The notes: generated by a model not told the origin, from the letters alone. A DNA stretch of 21,936 nucleotides from an uncultured Lachnospiraceae bacterium (GCA_910584695.1 CAJUBR010000044.1:1-21936), one strand, 5' to 3'. Positions 1 to 9,644 are shown, numbered from the stretch's first letter. A program made the numbers and translations.

Positions 1-2
1 TT

Positions 3-1301
3 TTAATTGGGACATTTTTATTACAGTTGCCGGTCGCAACGGTTGACGGACAGGGTACACCATTTGTAGATGCGTTGTTTACGGCTACAACTAGTGTATG
101 TGTAACAGGTCTTGTTGTAGTCACGTCGGCAACACATTGGAGTCTGTTTGGTCATATTGTGATTCTGTGTCTGATTCAGATTGGGGGAATGGGCGTCGTT
201 GCGATGGCGACCATGGTTATGATACTGCTTGGGAAAAAGATTTCGTTAAGCAGTCGAATCTTGTTAGAGGATGCATTCAATCTGGAAACCCTGAAGGGGC
301 TTGTGCGGTTTCTTAGAAAGGCATTAGGAGGAACTCTATTGATTGAAGGAATGGGTGCACTCTGCTATATGCCGGTATTTGTTCCAGAGTATGGATTGGT
401 CAAGGGGATATGGTATTCGGTATTTCATGCAGTTTCTGCCTTTTGTAATGCGGGAATTGACATTTTAGGTGAAAATAGTCTTATGCCGTATGTCCATAAT
501 GTATGGGTGAACGTGATTACCATGCTTCTGATTATATTAGGAGGGGTTGGTTTTATTGTCTGGCTGGATGTTATTTCTGTATTAAAAAAGAAATACCGAA
601 ATACAAGTATGAAGGGCTGGATGCGGTATCTGACACTGCATTCTAAAATCGTTATCTCCATGACCCTATTTTTGATTATAAGCGGTGGATTTCTGTTTTT
701 TATATTTGAATTCCATAACCCGAATACGATAGGAGAGTTTACTTTGAAAGATAAGGTGATGGCAGCATTGTTTCAGTCTGTAACCACAAGGACTGCGGGA
801 TTTGCCATGATTTCCCAAAAAGCATTGACAGTGCCGTCTGTTATTACTTGTCTCTTTTTAATGTTTACCGGTGGATCTCCGGTGGGAACCGCAGGAGGCG
901 TTAAAACTTCAACAATCGCTGTTCTAATCCTTGCGGTGATGTCTACCGTTAAGGGTCAGGAGGATGTAACCTGTTTTAACAGGAGGATTTCTTCTAAAAT
1001 TATACGTAAGTCACTCGCTATTGTATTGATTAGTTTTCTTGTCAGTATAGCAGCGGTTATAGCAATGCTTATATTTGAACAGGGAGATGCAATTGATATT
1101 GTCTTTGAAGTGTATAGTGCTCTTGGTACAGCGGGATTGTCAAGAGATTATACAGCGACAGTGGGAATAGTTGGAAAGTTCATCTTATGTATCTGTATGT
1201 ATCTGGGAAGAATCGGACCGATTTCAATGGTAATAGCGTTTACTATGAAAACAAAACAACCGTCGGCAAGATTGCCGAAAGAAAATGTAACGGTAGGTTA
1301 G
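3..1301 (+). CDS. ktrB: KtrB/TrkH-family potassium uptake channel subunit (5' end outside window)
   Basis: This is the membrane subunit of a Ktr/Trk-type K+ (or Na+-coupled K+) uptake system. The reading frame is open from the first bases of the window, so the start lies upstream; the TTG at 27 is an internal Leu codon. Four pore-loop signatures of the superfamily are visible in order: TTSVCVTGL near the start, SAFCNAGID (about 429-455), VTTRTAGF (about 780-803) and ALGTAGLSR (about 1120-1146). Each carries the conserved filter glycine, and they are separated by hydrophobic helices. About 432 residues are present, so only a short N-terminal piece is missing from a family of roughly 450. The gene for the cytosolic RCK partner follows after 71 bases, as is usual for ktrB-ktrA pairs. 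The choice between KtrB and TrkH naming is less certain than the family. Confidence 0.9.
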   Translation, partial: LIGTFLLQLPVATVDGQGTPFVDALFTATTSVCVTGLVVVTSATHWSLFGHIVILCLIQIGGMGVVAMATMVMILLGKKISLSSRILLEDAFNLETLKGLVRFLRKALGGTLLIEGMGALCYMPVFVPEYGLVKGIWYSVFHAVSAFCNAGIDILGENSLMPYVHNVWVNVITMLLIILGGVGFIVWLDVISVLKKKYRNTSMKGWMRYLTLHSKIVISMTLFLIISGGFLFFIFEFHNPNTIGEFTLKDKVMAALFQSVTTRTAGFAMISQKALTVPSVITCLFLMFTGGSPVGTAGGVKTSTIAVLILAVMSTVKGQEDVTCFNRRISSKIIRKSLAIVLISFLVSIAAVIAMLIFEQGDAIDIVFEVYSALGTAGLSRDYTATVGIVGKFILCICMYLGRIGPISMVIAFTMKTKQPSARLPKENVTVG

Positions 1302-1372
1302 AAATAGAAAAATAAAAAGTATATATTTTTGTAGTATGCTGTGCTTTTATAGAATGAAAGGAAAGTAAAAAG

Positions 1373-2035
1373 ATGAAAAAAAATGTAAAAAAAAGATCTT
1401 ATGCAGTGTTTGGACTGGGGGAATTTGGAAGAAGTGTAGCCTGCGAATTAGCAGCAGCGGGTATGGAAGTTATGGCATTGGATATAAATGAAGACAGAGT
1501 TTCTCAGGCGGCATCCGAGGTAACAATGGCAGCACAGATTGATGCAACAGAAATGCGTGCTTTTGAGTCATTGGGGCTGTCAAATATGGATGGTGTTATT
1601 GTTGCTATGACCAATTGTCTGGAGGCAAGTATTATGGCAATCATGGCGGCAAAGGAGTCAGGTGTTCCGTTTATTCTGGCGAAAGCTCGAGATCAGGTGC
1701 AGATGTCCATATTTGAGCGAATCGGAGCAGACAGAATCGTGTCACCGGAATATGATGGGGGAGTAAGGGTTGCAAGAAATATTGTTGCAGGTAATTTTAT
1801 TGATTTTTTCGAGCTTTCAAAGGATCTCCGCATGGTGGAACTGGCTGTGAAACCGGAATGGTTTGAGAAGAATTTAAAACAGTTATCTCTTAGACAGAAG
1901 CATAAGATGAATGTTGTGGCACTGAGGAGAGAGGGGGAATTAACAACGGATGTGGATCCGGATGAACCGTTAAATCAGGGCGACTCCCTTTTAATTACAA
2001 TTGATAAAAAATATATTGATGAATTGCTTTCATAA
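1373..2035 (+). CDS. ktrA: KtrA/TrkA-family RCK gating subunit of potassium uptake
   Basis: Cytosolic regulatory protein of 220 residues that assembles as a ring on the KtrB/TrkH channel and gates it in response to nucleotides. The N-terminal Rossmann fold (RCK_N) shows GLGEFG at residues 14-19 and an acidic residue at the end of the second strand (D37 in ALDINEDR), which is typical of ATP/ADP or NAD binding. The rest, from about residue 140, resembles the RCK_C (TrkA_C) domain and ends in the typical GDSLLITI-type strand. The length matches KtrA (about 220). The start is preceded by AAAGGAAAG. It lies downstream of the channel gene on the same strand and is probably co-transcribed with it. 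Confidence 0.92.
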   Translation: MKKNVKKRSYAVFGLGEFGRSVACELAAAGMEVMALDINEDRVSQAASEVTMAAQIDATEMRAFESLGLSNMDGVIVAMTNCLEASIMAIMAAKESGVPFILAKARDQVQMSIFERIGADRIVSPEYDGGVRVARNIVAGNFIDFFELSKDLRMVELAVKPEWFEKNLKQLSLRQKHKMNVVALRREGELTTDVDPDEPLNQGDSLLITIDKKYIDELLS

Positions 2036-2071
2036 GAAAAATGGAAATAACTTGGAATATAGGGAGAGATT

Positions 2072-3883
2072 ATGACAAAAACAACGCAGTTACAAAATAT
2101 ATTGGGAAAACAGATTATTCTGATGGATGGGGCAATGGGAACTTATTTTAACAGGCTGCATCCGGAGGAGGGGGAAGCAGAAAATGCGAATATTCGTCAT
2201 CCGGAGTGGATTAAAGAGATTCATAAAAAATATATTCTGGCTGGTGCCAAACTGATTCGCACGAACACCTTTGCGGTGAATCATATGCTGCTTAAAATGG
2301 AAGAAATCGAATCCAATCTTGCTGCGGCAGTAAAAAACGCAAAAGAGGCGGTGGAGGAAATGAATACGGAGACCTTTATTGCCGGTTCCATTGGACCGAT
2401 TCGTATAGGCGGTGAGACGGAAGAAAAACAGGTATGGGAGGAATACCAGTTGATCTGCGATATTCTGGCAAGAGAGGGAATCCGTATTTTTATTTTGGAA
2501 ACCTTTGCAGATACGGAAATGGTCATAAAGATTGCAGGGTATTTGAAAAAGCTTTTGAAAGATGATTATGGAGAAGATGCTTTTATACTGGCACAGTTTT
2601 CGGTGAATCGTATGGGATATACAAAATATGGGTATAGTATGCAGAGGCTGATAAATGAGTTAGAAAAAGAGAGTGTGATTTCCGGAATTGGGTTTAACTG
2701 TGGAATTGGTATTGCCCATATGAATCAGCTTCTTGAACAAGTTCGGTTTTCAGGAAACAGCATATTAAGTGTATTGCCGAATGCAGGGTATGAACATGTT
2801 TCCTATGGAAGACAGTTATATATAGATAAACCTGTGTATTACGCATCCTATATGGAACAGATTGTGGAAAAGGGAGCAAATCTGGTTGGGGGATGTTGTG
2901 GAACCACACCGGAATATATCAAGACCTTGTCAGAGATTCTTAAAAAGAATCCAAAGCCGTTTAAAAAGCAGATTTTGTCAATAGAAGATAAGCAGACTGC
3001 AGTCTGTGAAAAGAATCCTTTTATCGAAAAACTGAACCGGGGCGAACGGGTATATGTAGTAGAGATTGATTCTCCGTTTAATGGGAATGCAGATAAATTT
3101 TTAGAAGCAGCATATCGGTTGAAGGATAGCAGTGTAGACTTGGTTACCATCTCCGATTCTCCGATGGCAAGACCGAGAGCAGAAGCATTTGAAATGGGAA
3201 TTTATATTGCAAACAAGACAGGGATACAGGTAATGCCCCACGTCTGCTGCCGGGATCGGAATCTGATCGCACTCCGTTCGGCAATTCTTGGAGGATATAT
3301 TAATGGAATCCGGGATATGTTGATTATTACAGGGGACCCGGTGGCAAGGGATGACCGAAACATTATTTCCGGTGTTTTTGATATGAATTCTATCCGGCTG
3401 ATGGATTATGTAAAAAATATGAATCAGGAAACCTTTTTTGGAGAACCGGTTTATTATGGCGGTGCATTGAACTATGCAGGTGTCAATATCGATGCAATCG
3501 TTGCCAGAATGATAAAAAAAATGGAAGCGGGATGCAGTTATTTTTTGACACAGCCGGTATATTCCGATGCGGATATCGACAGAGTAAGAGAATTAAAAAA
3601 GCGAACCGGAGCGAAAATAATTCTTGGCATCATGCCTCTTGTAAGTTATAAAAACGCATTGTTTATGAAAAATGAGATGCCCGGCATTCATGTACCGGAT
3701 GAGATTATAAAGTGCTATCAACCGGAAATGAGCAGGGAAGAAGCACAAGAAGCAGCAGTAGAAATCAGTATGGAAATCGGACGTAAGGCAATGGATTTTA
3801 CGGATGGATTTTATCTGATGACACCGTTTAACAGAGTATCCTTAGTAAAGGTGATTATGGATCGATTGAGGGAATTGGAATGA
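2072..3883 (+). CDS. Bifunctional homocysteine S-methyltransferase / methylenetetrahydrofolate reductase
   Basis: Single-carbon and methionine enzyme of 603 residues with two domains. Residues 1-295 are a homocysteine methyltransferase barrel: DGAMGT at 19-24 and three zinc ligands, C210 in GFNCG and C275-C276 in GGCCGTTP. Residues 320-603 match the MetF barrel: an EIDSP motif at 331-335 in the place of the catalytic Glu region, and an ITGDP motif near 419-423. The same fusion is known in Firmicutes as B. subtilis YitJ. The enzyme would reduce methylene-THF to methyl-THF with the C-terminal half and methylate homocysteine with the N-terminal half. The start has GGGAGAG just upstream. It begins 36 bases after ktrA, with no room for an S-box or T-box leader. 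The 3' end overlaps the next gene by ATGA. Confidence 0.93.
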   Translation: MTKTTQLQNILGKQIILMDGAMGTYFNRLHPEEGEAENANIRHPEWIKEIHKKYILAGAKLIRTNTFAVNHMLLKMEEIESNLAAAVKNAKEAVEEMNTETFIAGSIGPIRIGGETEEKQVWEEYQLICDILAREGIRIFILETFADTEMVIKIAGYLKKLLKDDYGEDAFILAQFSVNRMGYTKYGYSMQRLINELEKESVISGIGFNCGIGIAHMNQLLEQVRFSGNSILSVLPNAGYEHVSYGRQLYIDKPVYYASYMEQIVEKGANLVGGCCGTTPEYIKTLSEILKKNPKPFKKQILSIEDKQTAVCEKNPFIEKLNRGERVYVVEIDSPFNGNADKFLEAAYRLKDSSVDLVTISDSPMARPRAEAFEMGIYIANKTGIQVMPHVCCRDRNLIALRSAILGGYINGIRDMLIITGDPVARDDRNIISGVFDMNSIRLMDYVKNMNQETFFGEPVYYGGALNYAGVNIDAIVARMIKKMEAGCSYFLTQPVYSDADIDRVRELKKRTGAKIILGIMPLVSYKNALFMKNEMPGIHVPDEIIKCYQPEMSREEAQEAAVEISMEIGRKAMDFTDGFYLMTPFNRVSLVKVIMDRLRELE

Positions 3884-4575
3884 GTGTTTTTATAGAGTTT
3901 AAAAATGTAGGGAAATGCTATCATACCGGTGAAGTAGCGATTCATGCTTTAAAGGATGTCAGCTTTCAAATCGAAAAGGGAGAATTCTGTGTAATTGTAG
4001 GTGCCTCCGGAGCAGGTAAGACTACGATATTGAATATATTGGGAGGAATGGATACCCTTTCCGAAGGGGAAGTTTTATTAGACGGAAAAGTGATTTCAGC
4101 TATGAACAGGAAAGAACTTACAACCTACAGAAGATATGATGTGGGATTTGTCTTTCAGTTTTATAATTTGGTAGGAAATCTGACAGCTTTAGAAAATGTA
4201 GAGCTTGCCTCACAGATTTGTAAATGTCCGTTGGATGCAGCGACGGTGTTAAAACAGGTTGGTTTGGAAGAGAGAATGTCGAATTTTCCGGCTCAGCTTT
4301 CCGGTGGAGAACAACAGCGTGTGGCAATTGCCAGGGCACTGGCAAAGAATCCAAAGTTATTGCTTTGTGATGAACCGACAGGAGCTTTGGATTATCAGAC
4401 CGGTAAGGCAGTTCTTAAGCTTTTACAGGATACTTGTAGAAATACAGAAACAACCGTGTTGGTGATTACCCATAATCAGGCACTTACGGAAATGGTTTTG
4501 TTTGGAACCGTTTACAGTTTCTGGATAAAGTGTCAGCCCGCAATTTGTTTCGTTACAAAAAGCGTTTCTTTATGA
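3880..4575 (+). pseudogene. MacB/LolD-type ABC transporter ATPase, C-terminus lost by deletion
   Basis: ATPase of the FtsX/MacB-type ABC exporters, often linked to antimicrobial-peptide response in Firmicutes. Motifs are intact to residue 205: Walker A GASGAGKTT (41-49), signature LSGGEQQR (140-147), Walker B LLLCDEPTGALD (160-171) and H-loop His198 in ITHNQ. After ALTEM (201-205, to about base 4494) the sequence stops resembling an ATPase; the last 26 residues are out-of-frame reading of the permease that follows. In intact relatives the H-loop is followed by about 25 more ATPase residues, then a separate permease gene of roughly 1000 residues. Here both the ATPase tail and the front part of the permease are gone. 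The start overlaps the preceding stop (ATGA). The nucleotide-binding core could still fold, but the transporter should be non-functional. Confidence 0.8.
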
Positions 4576-5615
4576 TGATTATTGGAATCAGTGGATGTAC
4601 GGCATTACTGGTAACCGGATTGGGGATAAAAGATTCCATTGCCAATATTGCAGACATACAGTTTGACGAGATCTTTGTTTATGATATATCGGCAGGGATT
4701 GACGGGGAACCGATTGAGGTTTTGGGAATAAAAGATTGCCTTCAGGTGTCTGAGAAAAATATAGAGATGAAGGTGGATAACAGGACGAAGAGTGTTAGTC
4801 TGATTGTACCTGGTTCAACTGATACATTTGGTGATTATGTGGATTTACACACAGATAAAGGAGAGCACATTGCGTATCCGGAAGAGATGGAAATAGTGGT
4901 ATCCTCAAAGCTGGCTGAAAATTATAATATTCAGGTTGGGGATACGGTTACGCTGCAGGATAGTGCTCTTACAGGAGGAACCGTTACTGTTACCGGGATT
5001 TATCAGAATTATTTTAACCATTTTGTACTCATTACACCGGACACATATGAGAAATTGTTTCATGAAAATCCAGAGTACAATTCAATGTATATCAATATAA
5101 AAGAGGATGCGGATGAACATAAGGTGGCTGCAAATCTGATGAAAGATTCAAAGGTGGATATTGTCTCTGTTAATGCGGATATTAAGCAGGGAGTAGCGGA
5201 TATGATGAAAAGTCTTAATTACGTGGTACTTCTTGTGATTATCTGTGCAGCCCTGCTCGCATTTATTGTAATCTACAACCTCAATAATATCAATATTACA
5301 GAACGTATGCGGGAAATTGCGACAATTAAAGTGCTTGGATTTTATAAAGAAGAGACGAATTCCTATATTTTCCGGGAAAATATCGTGCTGACACTAATCG
5401 GAGGTCTGGTGGGAATGATACTAGGACATTTTCTGCATGCCTTTGTTATGAGCCAGATTAATATTGATGCAGTTTCTTTTGATGTGCATGTTACATGGCT
5501 TAGTTATCTGTTAAGTATGCTGCTTACCTTGCTGTTTAACCAAATCGTGAACTTATTTATGTCAAGGAAGCTGGAAACGATTGATATGGCGGAATCACTG
5601 AAATCGGTGGATTAG
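4494..5615 (+). pseudogene. FtsX-like ABC permease, C-terminal part only
   Basis: Remnant of an FtsX/MacB-type permease. In this frame, homology-like sequence begins around GFVWNRLQF (from about 4494), which in intact proteins lies just before the ARNLFRYKKRFF segment of the second FtsX domain. What remains is a helix at about 4575-4635, an extracytoplasmic domain, three membrane segments at about 5220-5280, 5385-5450 and 5490-5555, and the typical tail ending in DMAESLKSVD. The N-terminal helix and first FtsX domain are missing, and there is no ribosome site before the first possible start (GTG 4530). The boundary with the ATPase lies within about 15 bases of 4485, and the two frames differ, so this is a deletion junction rather than a point frameshift. 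Confidence 0.8.
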
Positions 5616-5717
5616 GGGGAATCGGAAATTGCTTATTTTTGTTGTCCATGATAAGATAGAGTAATTGAAAAAAATAGTGCAGTTTACTCATAATAAGAGT
5701 TTGCCAGAGGAGGAGCT

Positions 5718-6552
5718 ATGTGGGAATCAATCAATAAGTTTTTTTGGTATCTGTGTCGGTTTGTTTGGAATTGGTACATTTTCACAGGTAAACGGAATTT
5801 CTTCTGCCGTAAATTCTTTTTTTGACCCGGATATGAACTGGACGATTACGATACCGGGTGTTGGAATCCGTTCATGGACAGTGGTGATTGCATCCTTAAT
5901 CTTAAGTGTATGCGTGGCATTGGTATTGATTGGCGGGATTAAAAGGATTGCAAATGTATCCCAAATTATTGTACCGTTTATGGCAATTATCTATATTGTG
6001 ATTACCGTAATTTTATTAATATGTAATATAACTGAGATTCCGCAGGCAGCTGTAACGATTGTCAAGGGTGCGTTTCATCCTAAGGCAGTAACAGGCGGTG
6101 TAGTCGGTACGATGATTCTGGCAATGCAAAAAGGTGTTGCAAGAGGCATTTTCTCAAATGAGGCGGGTCTTGGATCGGCCCCGATTGCAGCGGCAGCAGC
6201 TAAGACAAAGGAACCGGTTCGTCAGGGATTAATCTCTATGACGGGAACTTTTATTGATACGATTCTTATTTGTACCATGACAGGTCTTTCGATTGTGTTG
6301 ACCGGAGCATGGAAGGCGGAGGGATTGGAAGGAGTGGAAGTGACGACGTATGCATTCCGGCAGGGACTTCCAATTCCCGAAGAAATATCGGCATGTCTGT
6401 TGATGCTGTGTCTTGTATTTTTTGCATTTACCACAATACTTGGATGGGATTACTATTCGGAACGCTGTTTGGAATATCTTTCAGGGGGAAAGAAGAAAAT
6501 CATTTTCAAAAGGGTAACAAATGAAACAGAAGGGATAATCTTTTTCAAATGA
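5718..6552 (+). pseudogene. AGCS-family amino acid:cation symporter, internally deleted
   Basis: Sodium:alanine/glycine symporter family (AGCS) remnant. A good ribosome site (GAGGAGGAG) precedes ATG 5718, which encodes MWESINKFF, a plausible AGCS N-terminus, in frame 3. Homology then resumes in frame 1 from about 5740 with FGIGTFSQVN and runs through the conserved GIFSNEAGLGSAPIAAAAA stretch to LGWDYYSERCLEYLSGG near 6487. Intact members have about 450 residues. Here roughly 130-140 N-terminal residues are missing at the frame switch, and the C-terminal helices after the CLEYL motif are also missing; the tail ends at 6552 with non-membrane sequence. An open frame from TTG 5665 exists, but its first 25 residues are unlike the family. 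No functional transporter is expected. Confidence 0.78.
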
Positions 6553-6692
6553 TAATGAAGGAATACTGTCTATTTGAATAGTTCCTATGTGCAACATAAG
6601 GTTGCGGAATTGCAACTGCCGGTTAATTGATAGAATAGTAGTTTTATGATAATGTATAGATATTACTTTAAATCATAAGGAGAATAGATATT

Positions 6693-7343
6693 ATGCATAC
6701 AGTAATAAGAGAATTATCTAAGAAGTATCCCGTAGCTGTTATGGCGGTACTAATATCTTTCATTATAATGATAAAATTATTACAATCAGCACTTTTTGCA
6801 TTCCAACAATCAAATTATACCGAGATGAAAGGTACAGTAGTAGAGAAATATACCGAAAGGGAAAGTGTAGGCCGCCACCGAAGAGTAGGTCGCCGTCGTA
6901 CTTATGTAAATACAGGTTATCTGTGTGTTCGTTACATTGATAATCAGGAAGAAAAAATGGCAGAAGGATTAAAGGCGAATTTTTGGGAAGCAGAGGGGAG
7001 TACAATTCGGTTTTATATCACTCCGGATGGCCGTGCAGTGAGAAATACGATTATGGATAATAAGGATTTATATCTGTTTGGTTTTATCGCTGCAGCTCTT
7101 ATTGTATTATTTATTAAAAGAAAAGCAGGGCAGGTTGGGGAGGAAAAAGCCGTACCGGTAGGGATTGTAGTTGATGATTATGACTTTATCCCAGGTGGCG
7201 AGAACGCTGAGACCAGTAATACATTTCAAAAGAGTACTGCAAACGAAACGGTTCCGGATAAGGAACCGGAACGGCTTAAAATGCCGTCCACGAAACCTTC
7301 TTTTGAATTGTATACGGAAGAGGAATTTAAGAACCGGAAGTAA
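6693..7343 (+). CDS. Two-helix membrane protein, DUF3592-like
   Basis: Hypothetical membrane protein of 216 residues. A hydrophobic helix at about 14-35 and a second at about 126-142 bracket a basic, mostly beta-like region. That region contains GTVVEKYTERES, then an Arg-rich stretch (GRHRRVGRRR), then a Y-x-C-V-R-Y strand and a G-S-T-I-R-F-Y strand followed by TPDGRAVRN. This arrangement resembles DUF3592-type proteins, but I cannot confirm the family. The C-terminal 70 residues are polar and probably disordered. ATG 6693 is preceded by AAGGAG. It is the last gene of the first plus-strand block and converges on the WYL genes. Function unknown. Confidence 0.6.
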   Translation: MHTVIRELSKKYPVAVMAVLISFIIMIKLLQSALFAFQQSNYTEMKGTVVEKYTERESVGRHRRVGRRRTYVNTGYLCVRYIDNQEEKMAEGLKANFWEAEGSTIRFYITPDGRAVRNTIMDNKDLYLFGFIAAALIVLFIKRKAGQVGEEKAVPVGIVVDDYDFIPGGENAETSNTFQKSTANETVPDKEPERLKMPSTKPSFELYTEEEFKNRK

Positions 7344-7404
7344 AATTCCATATATGGTAAAATGTTCGTTGTGGGAAAGGCTGAAAGATAAAGAAAGGAC
7401 TGTT

Positions 7405-8367
7405 TTAGGGAGATAATCGTTTCTGCTTTCTAAGCCGTTCCTTAAGCTGTTCTAAAAAGCGTTCATTTCCCAGCACTTCGATCATGGGGCCGAAAGATAA
7501 CACTTCGATTAACAGCTCCGTTTCCATTTTCTGATTATAGTAAATGCAGCATTCATAGGTATGATCATCCACTTTTCTGGTATTTTTTTCATAATTGGCA
7601 AATTGCAGCATGGTACGTTCCAGTGCATTCCGCTCAGTGTGAATAAGGAGGTGCACTGGTTCTTTATAATAAGAGGAACGAATTATTTGATTGATATCGG
7701 GAAGCCGGGAAGCAGTAAGAGGCAGCAGTTCCACATCCTTCATTCGGTCCAGATTGAGAATTTCGACGCGGTCTTTCTGATGCTTGGATTTTTCGATTCC
7801 CAATAGGCGGAATTTATCATTTTTAATGGAGTATTCCAGACGACAGGGTAGATAGTGGTGGTGTACCCGGTGTCCGGCTCCAGATTCATAGGAGATATCC
7901 ACATATTGTTTATCACAGATTGCGGATACCAATGTACGAAAATGACGTTGGTAATCTGGATTGTTATAGGGATCTTTGTTGGAAAAACGGTCATAATAGT
8001 AAAAATCATCCGGATTCCACAAAGTAGGTATATCGGAAAATATCTCATCTAGCCGAACATATTCTTCATGGCTGAAAAACAGATGAATCCGTTCATCCTG
8101 TAAAATGGATTTAATGTAAGATTTCTGTAATAGGGTGAGCGGAACATAAAATTCCTTCGATATTTTGGACAGATAGATTCCATCTTCCTGTTTGAATAAA
8201 TCCCATTCTCCGGTTGTCAGTTTCGGTATCAGATAAAGAAGGCTTTCTTCATATCCGGTTTGTGTAATATGGGTACGGAGTTCCGGGAGAGTAAGGGCAG
8301 TTTGTTGTTTTAATATGGATTTCATAATCTGATAATAGCAGTTGTATATATCTGAAAATAGATTCAT
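7405..8367 (-). CDS. WYL-domain transcriptional regulator (second of a pair)
   Basis: Protein of 320 residues with a WYL-type ligand/nucleic-acid-sensing domain at about 140-215: the stretch from YVDISY through HHHYLPCRLEYS to KFRLLGIEKS and ILNLDRM has the spacing and Arg/Tyr pattern of WYL domains. The first 130 residues are a mixed helical region and the C-terminal 100 residues look like the usual WYL extension. I see no clear canonical winged helix-turn-helix. The gene lies 44 bases downstream of another WYL-domain gene on the same strand, and the two probably act together. WYL proteins are known as regulators of nucleic-acid stress, phage defence and RNA repair. A link to the rtcB locus 3.2 kb away is inference from proximity only. 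Confidence 0.75.
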   Translation of the reverse strand: MNLFSDIYNCYYQIMKSILKQQTALTLPELRTHITQTGYEESLLYLIPKLTTGEWDLFKQEDGIYLSKISKEFYVPLTLLQKSYIKSILQDERIHLFFSHEEYVRLDEIFSDIPTLWNPDDFYYYDRFSNKDPYNNPDYQRHFRTLVSAICDKQYVDISYESGAGHRVHHHYLPCRLEYSIKNDKFRLLGIEKSKHQKDRVEILNLDRMKDVELLPLTASRLPDINQIIRSSYYKEPVHLLIHTERNALERTMLQFANYEKNTRKVDDHTYECCIYYNQKMETELLIEVLSFGPMIEVLGNERFLEQLKERLRKQKRLSP

Positions 8368-8411
8368 CGTATGCAGCCTTTCTGTCTTATAGTGGTAATC
8401 ATTTGATATTC

Positions 8412-9644
8412 TTAAATGTGATATAGCTCATACATTTTTTCCATATCCGAATAAAAGAGATTTTTTAACCGGGATGAACTGCATTCAATGTCTTTAATGC
8501 GTCCGGTAAAAGTACGGACCCAGGGCAGCATTTCATTACAGTCAAATATCTCCTTTTCATAAGTGTAAATGTTTGGTTCTATTCGGGTAATGATGCCGCC
8601 CTTTCCCTCCCGCTTCAGGCGTTCTAGAATGAAGTCTTCCCTGCCCTCCTGGATGTGCAGGGTAATCTTAATAGATTCCATACGTGTCTGCCGTTCGTTT
8701 TGAAAGGACACGCCCCATATATAGGGGTGATTTTTCTGTAATGTCGCTTTTAGATTGTCATAATTTTCCACTGCTTCTAATATCTGAATTTTTTTGATTG
8801 TATCCATACGGGTACAGGTAAAACGCTTTGATCTGCAGCTATGCAGACAAAGAAAGCGTCTTCCGGTTCTTGTACTGGTAAAAATCTGAAGCGGAATTCC
8901 TCTTTGGGTACCTTCACGGCTGTTTTTCGAACTCTTAATGGATAATTGAATGGAGCATCGCTTTTGCATGGCTTCTAATATCTGCAGCAGGATTTCGTCT
9001 TCTAAGGTATGCACAAAGAAGCTGTGCTTTACCCGGAACACCCGGTTTTCTTTGGAAAGAGTATCTAAAATAGTATTTCCGATCATACCTAAGGGTGCAC
9101 TTAACTGATAGTATTTAATAGCATTTAAAAGCATCGGAAATTCATGTATCATATTTTGAAAATCAGGGTTTTTCAGATAGAAAAGCTCCTTGCCCTGTTT
9201 TTCTTTTCGTAAGAGACCTTCCTTTACATAAGCATTGCATTTTCGTCGAATTATCTGTGAATCAAAGAAAACACCATAGTTATCTAAGATATCATCGGTA
9301 ATGGATTCGATTGTCTTTCCCTCCAGTGCACTGAGAGAATCCAGTAAGAAAAAATGCAGCATGATATCATTGTCTGTAAAGCTTTTTGTTTTCCAGACCC
9401 GGTAAAGGGGATTTGTGTCGAGAAGATTGCTGTCTATGGCAAGGGAAATGTTTTTCCCCTTTTCCGTATAATCCCGTTTGATAAATCCGGACAGCCAGCT
9501 TTCAATCCGGCGGCGTTCATTGTCATAGGTTCTGGGACTTTTTTCCTTGAATTCGTCTCTGGTCTTAAATCCATACACAAAGAAGTCACGTACATATTCC
9601 CTTGTTTTTGGAAAGCTTTTAATTAATTCTCTAAACTCGGACAT
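8412..9644 (-). CDS. WYL-domain transcriptional regulator (first of a pair)
   Basis: Protein of 410 residues. The N-terminal part contains a charged segment DNERRRIESWL (about 40-52) and a helical region with a possible winged-helix (about 95-155, ending GLLRKEKQGKELFYL). A WYL-like domain follows at about 220-300, with the core IPLQIFTSTRTGRRFLCLH, then a Cys/Arg-rich strand and the MDTIKKIQIL strand. A C-terminal extension similar to that of other WYL regulators completes it. ATG 9644 has AAGGAG eight bases upstream. It is followed on the same strand by the 320-residue WYL protein. Paired, divergent WYL proteins of this kind are common in Lachnospiraceae; the ligand is unknown. Confidence 0.7.
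   Translation of the reverse strand: MSEFRELIKSFPKTREYVRDFFVYGFKTRDEFKEKSPRTYDNERRRIESWLSGFIKRDYTEKGKNISLAIDSNLLDTNPLYRVWKTKSFTDNDIMLHFFLLDSLSALEGKTIESITDDILDNYGVFFDSQIIRRKCNAYVKEGLLRKEKQGKELFYLKNPDFQNMIHEFPMLLNAIKYYQLSAPLGMIGNTILDTLSKENRVFRVKHSFFVHTLEDEILLQILEAMQKRCSIQLSIKSSKNSREGTQRGIPLQIFTSTRTGRRFLCLHSCRSKRFTCTRMDTIKKIQILEAVENYDNLKATLQKNHPYIWGVSFQNERQTRMESIKITLHIQEGREDFILERLKREGKGGIITRIEPNIYTYEKEIFDCNEMLPWVRTFTGRIKDIECSSSRLKNLFYSDMEKMYELYHI

Noticed and set aside
2036..2071. Possible methionine-related riboswitch before the homocysteine methyltransferase/reductase gene
   Set aside because: Only 36 bases separate it from ktrA, too short for an S-box or T-box.
4480..4575. Programmed frameshift joining ATPase and permease
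   Set aside because: Both the ATPase C-terminus and the N-terminal half of the permease are missing, so shifting frame would not restore a normal protein. A deletion explains it better.
7344..7404. Terminator between the convergent genes
   Set aside because: Only a 10-bp palindrome CCATATATGG is present, without a GC-rich stem or a clear T-tract.
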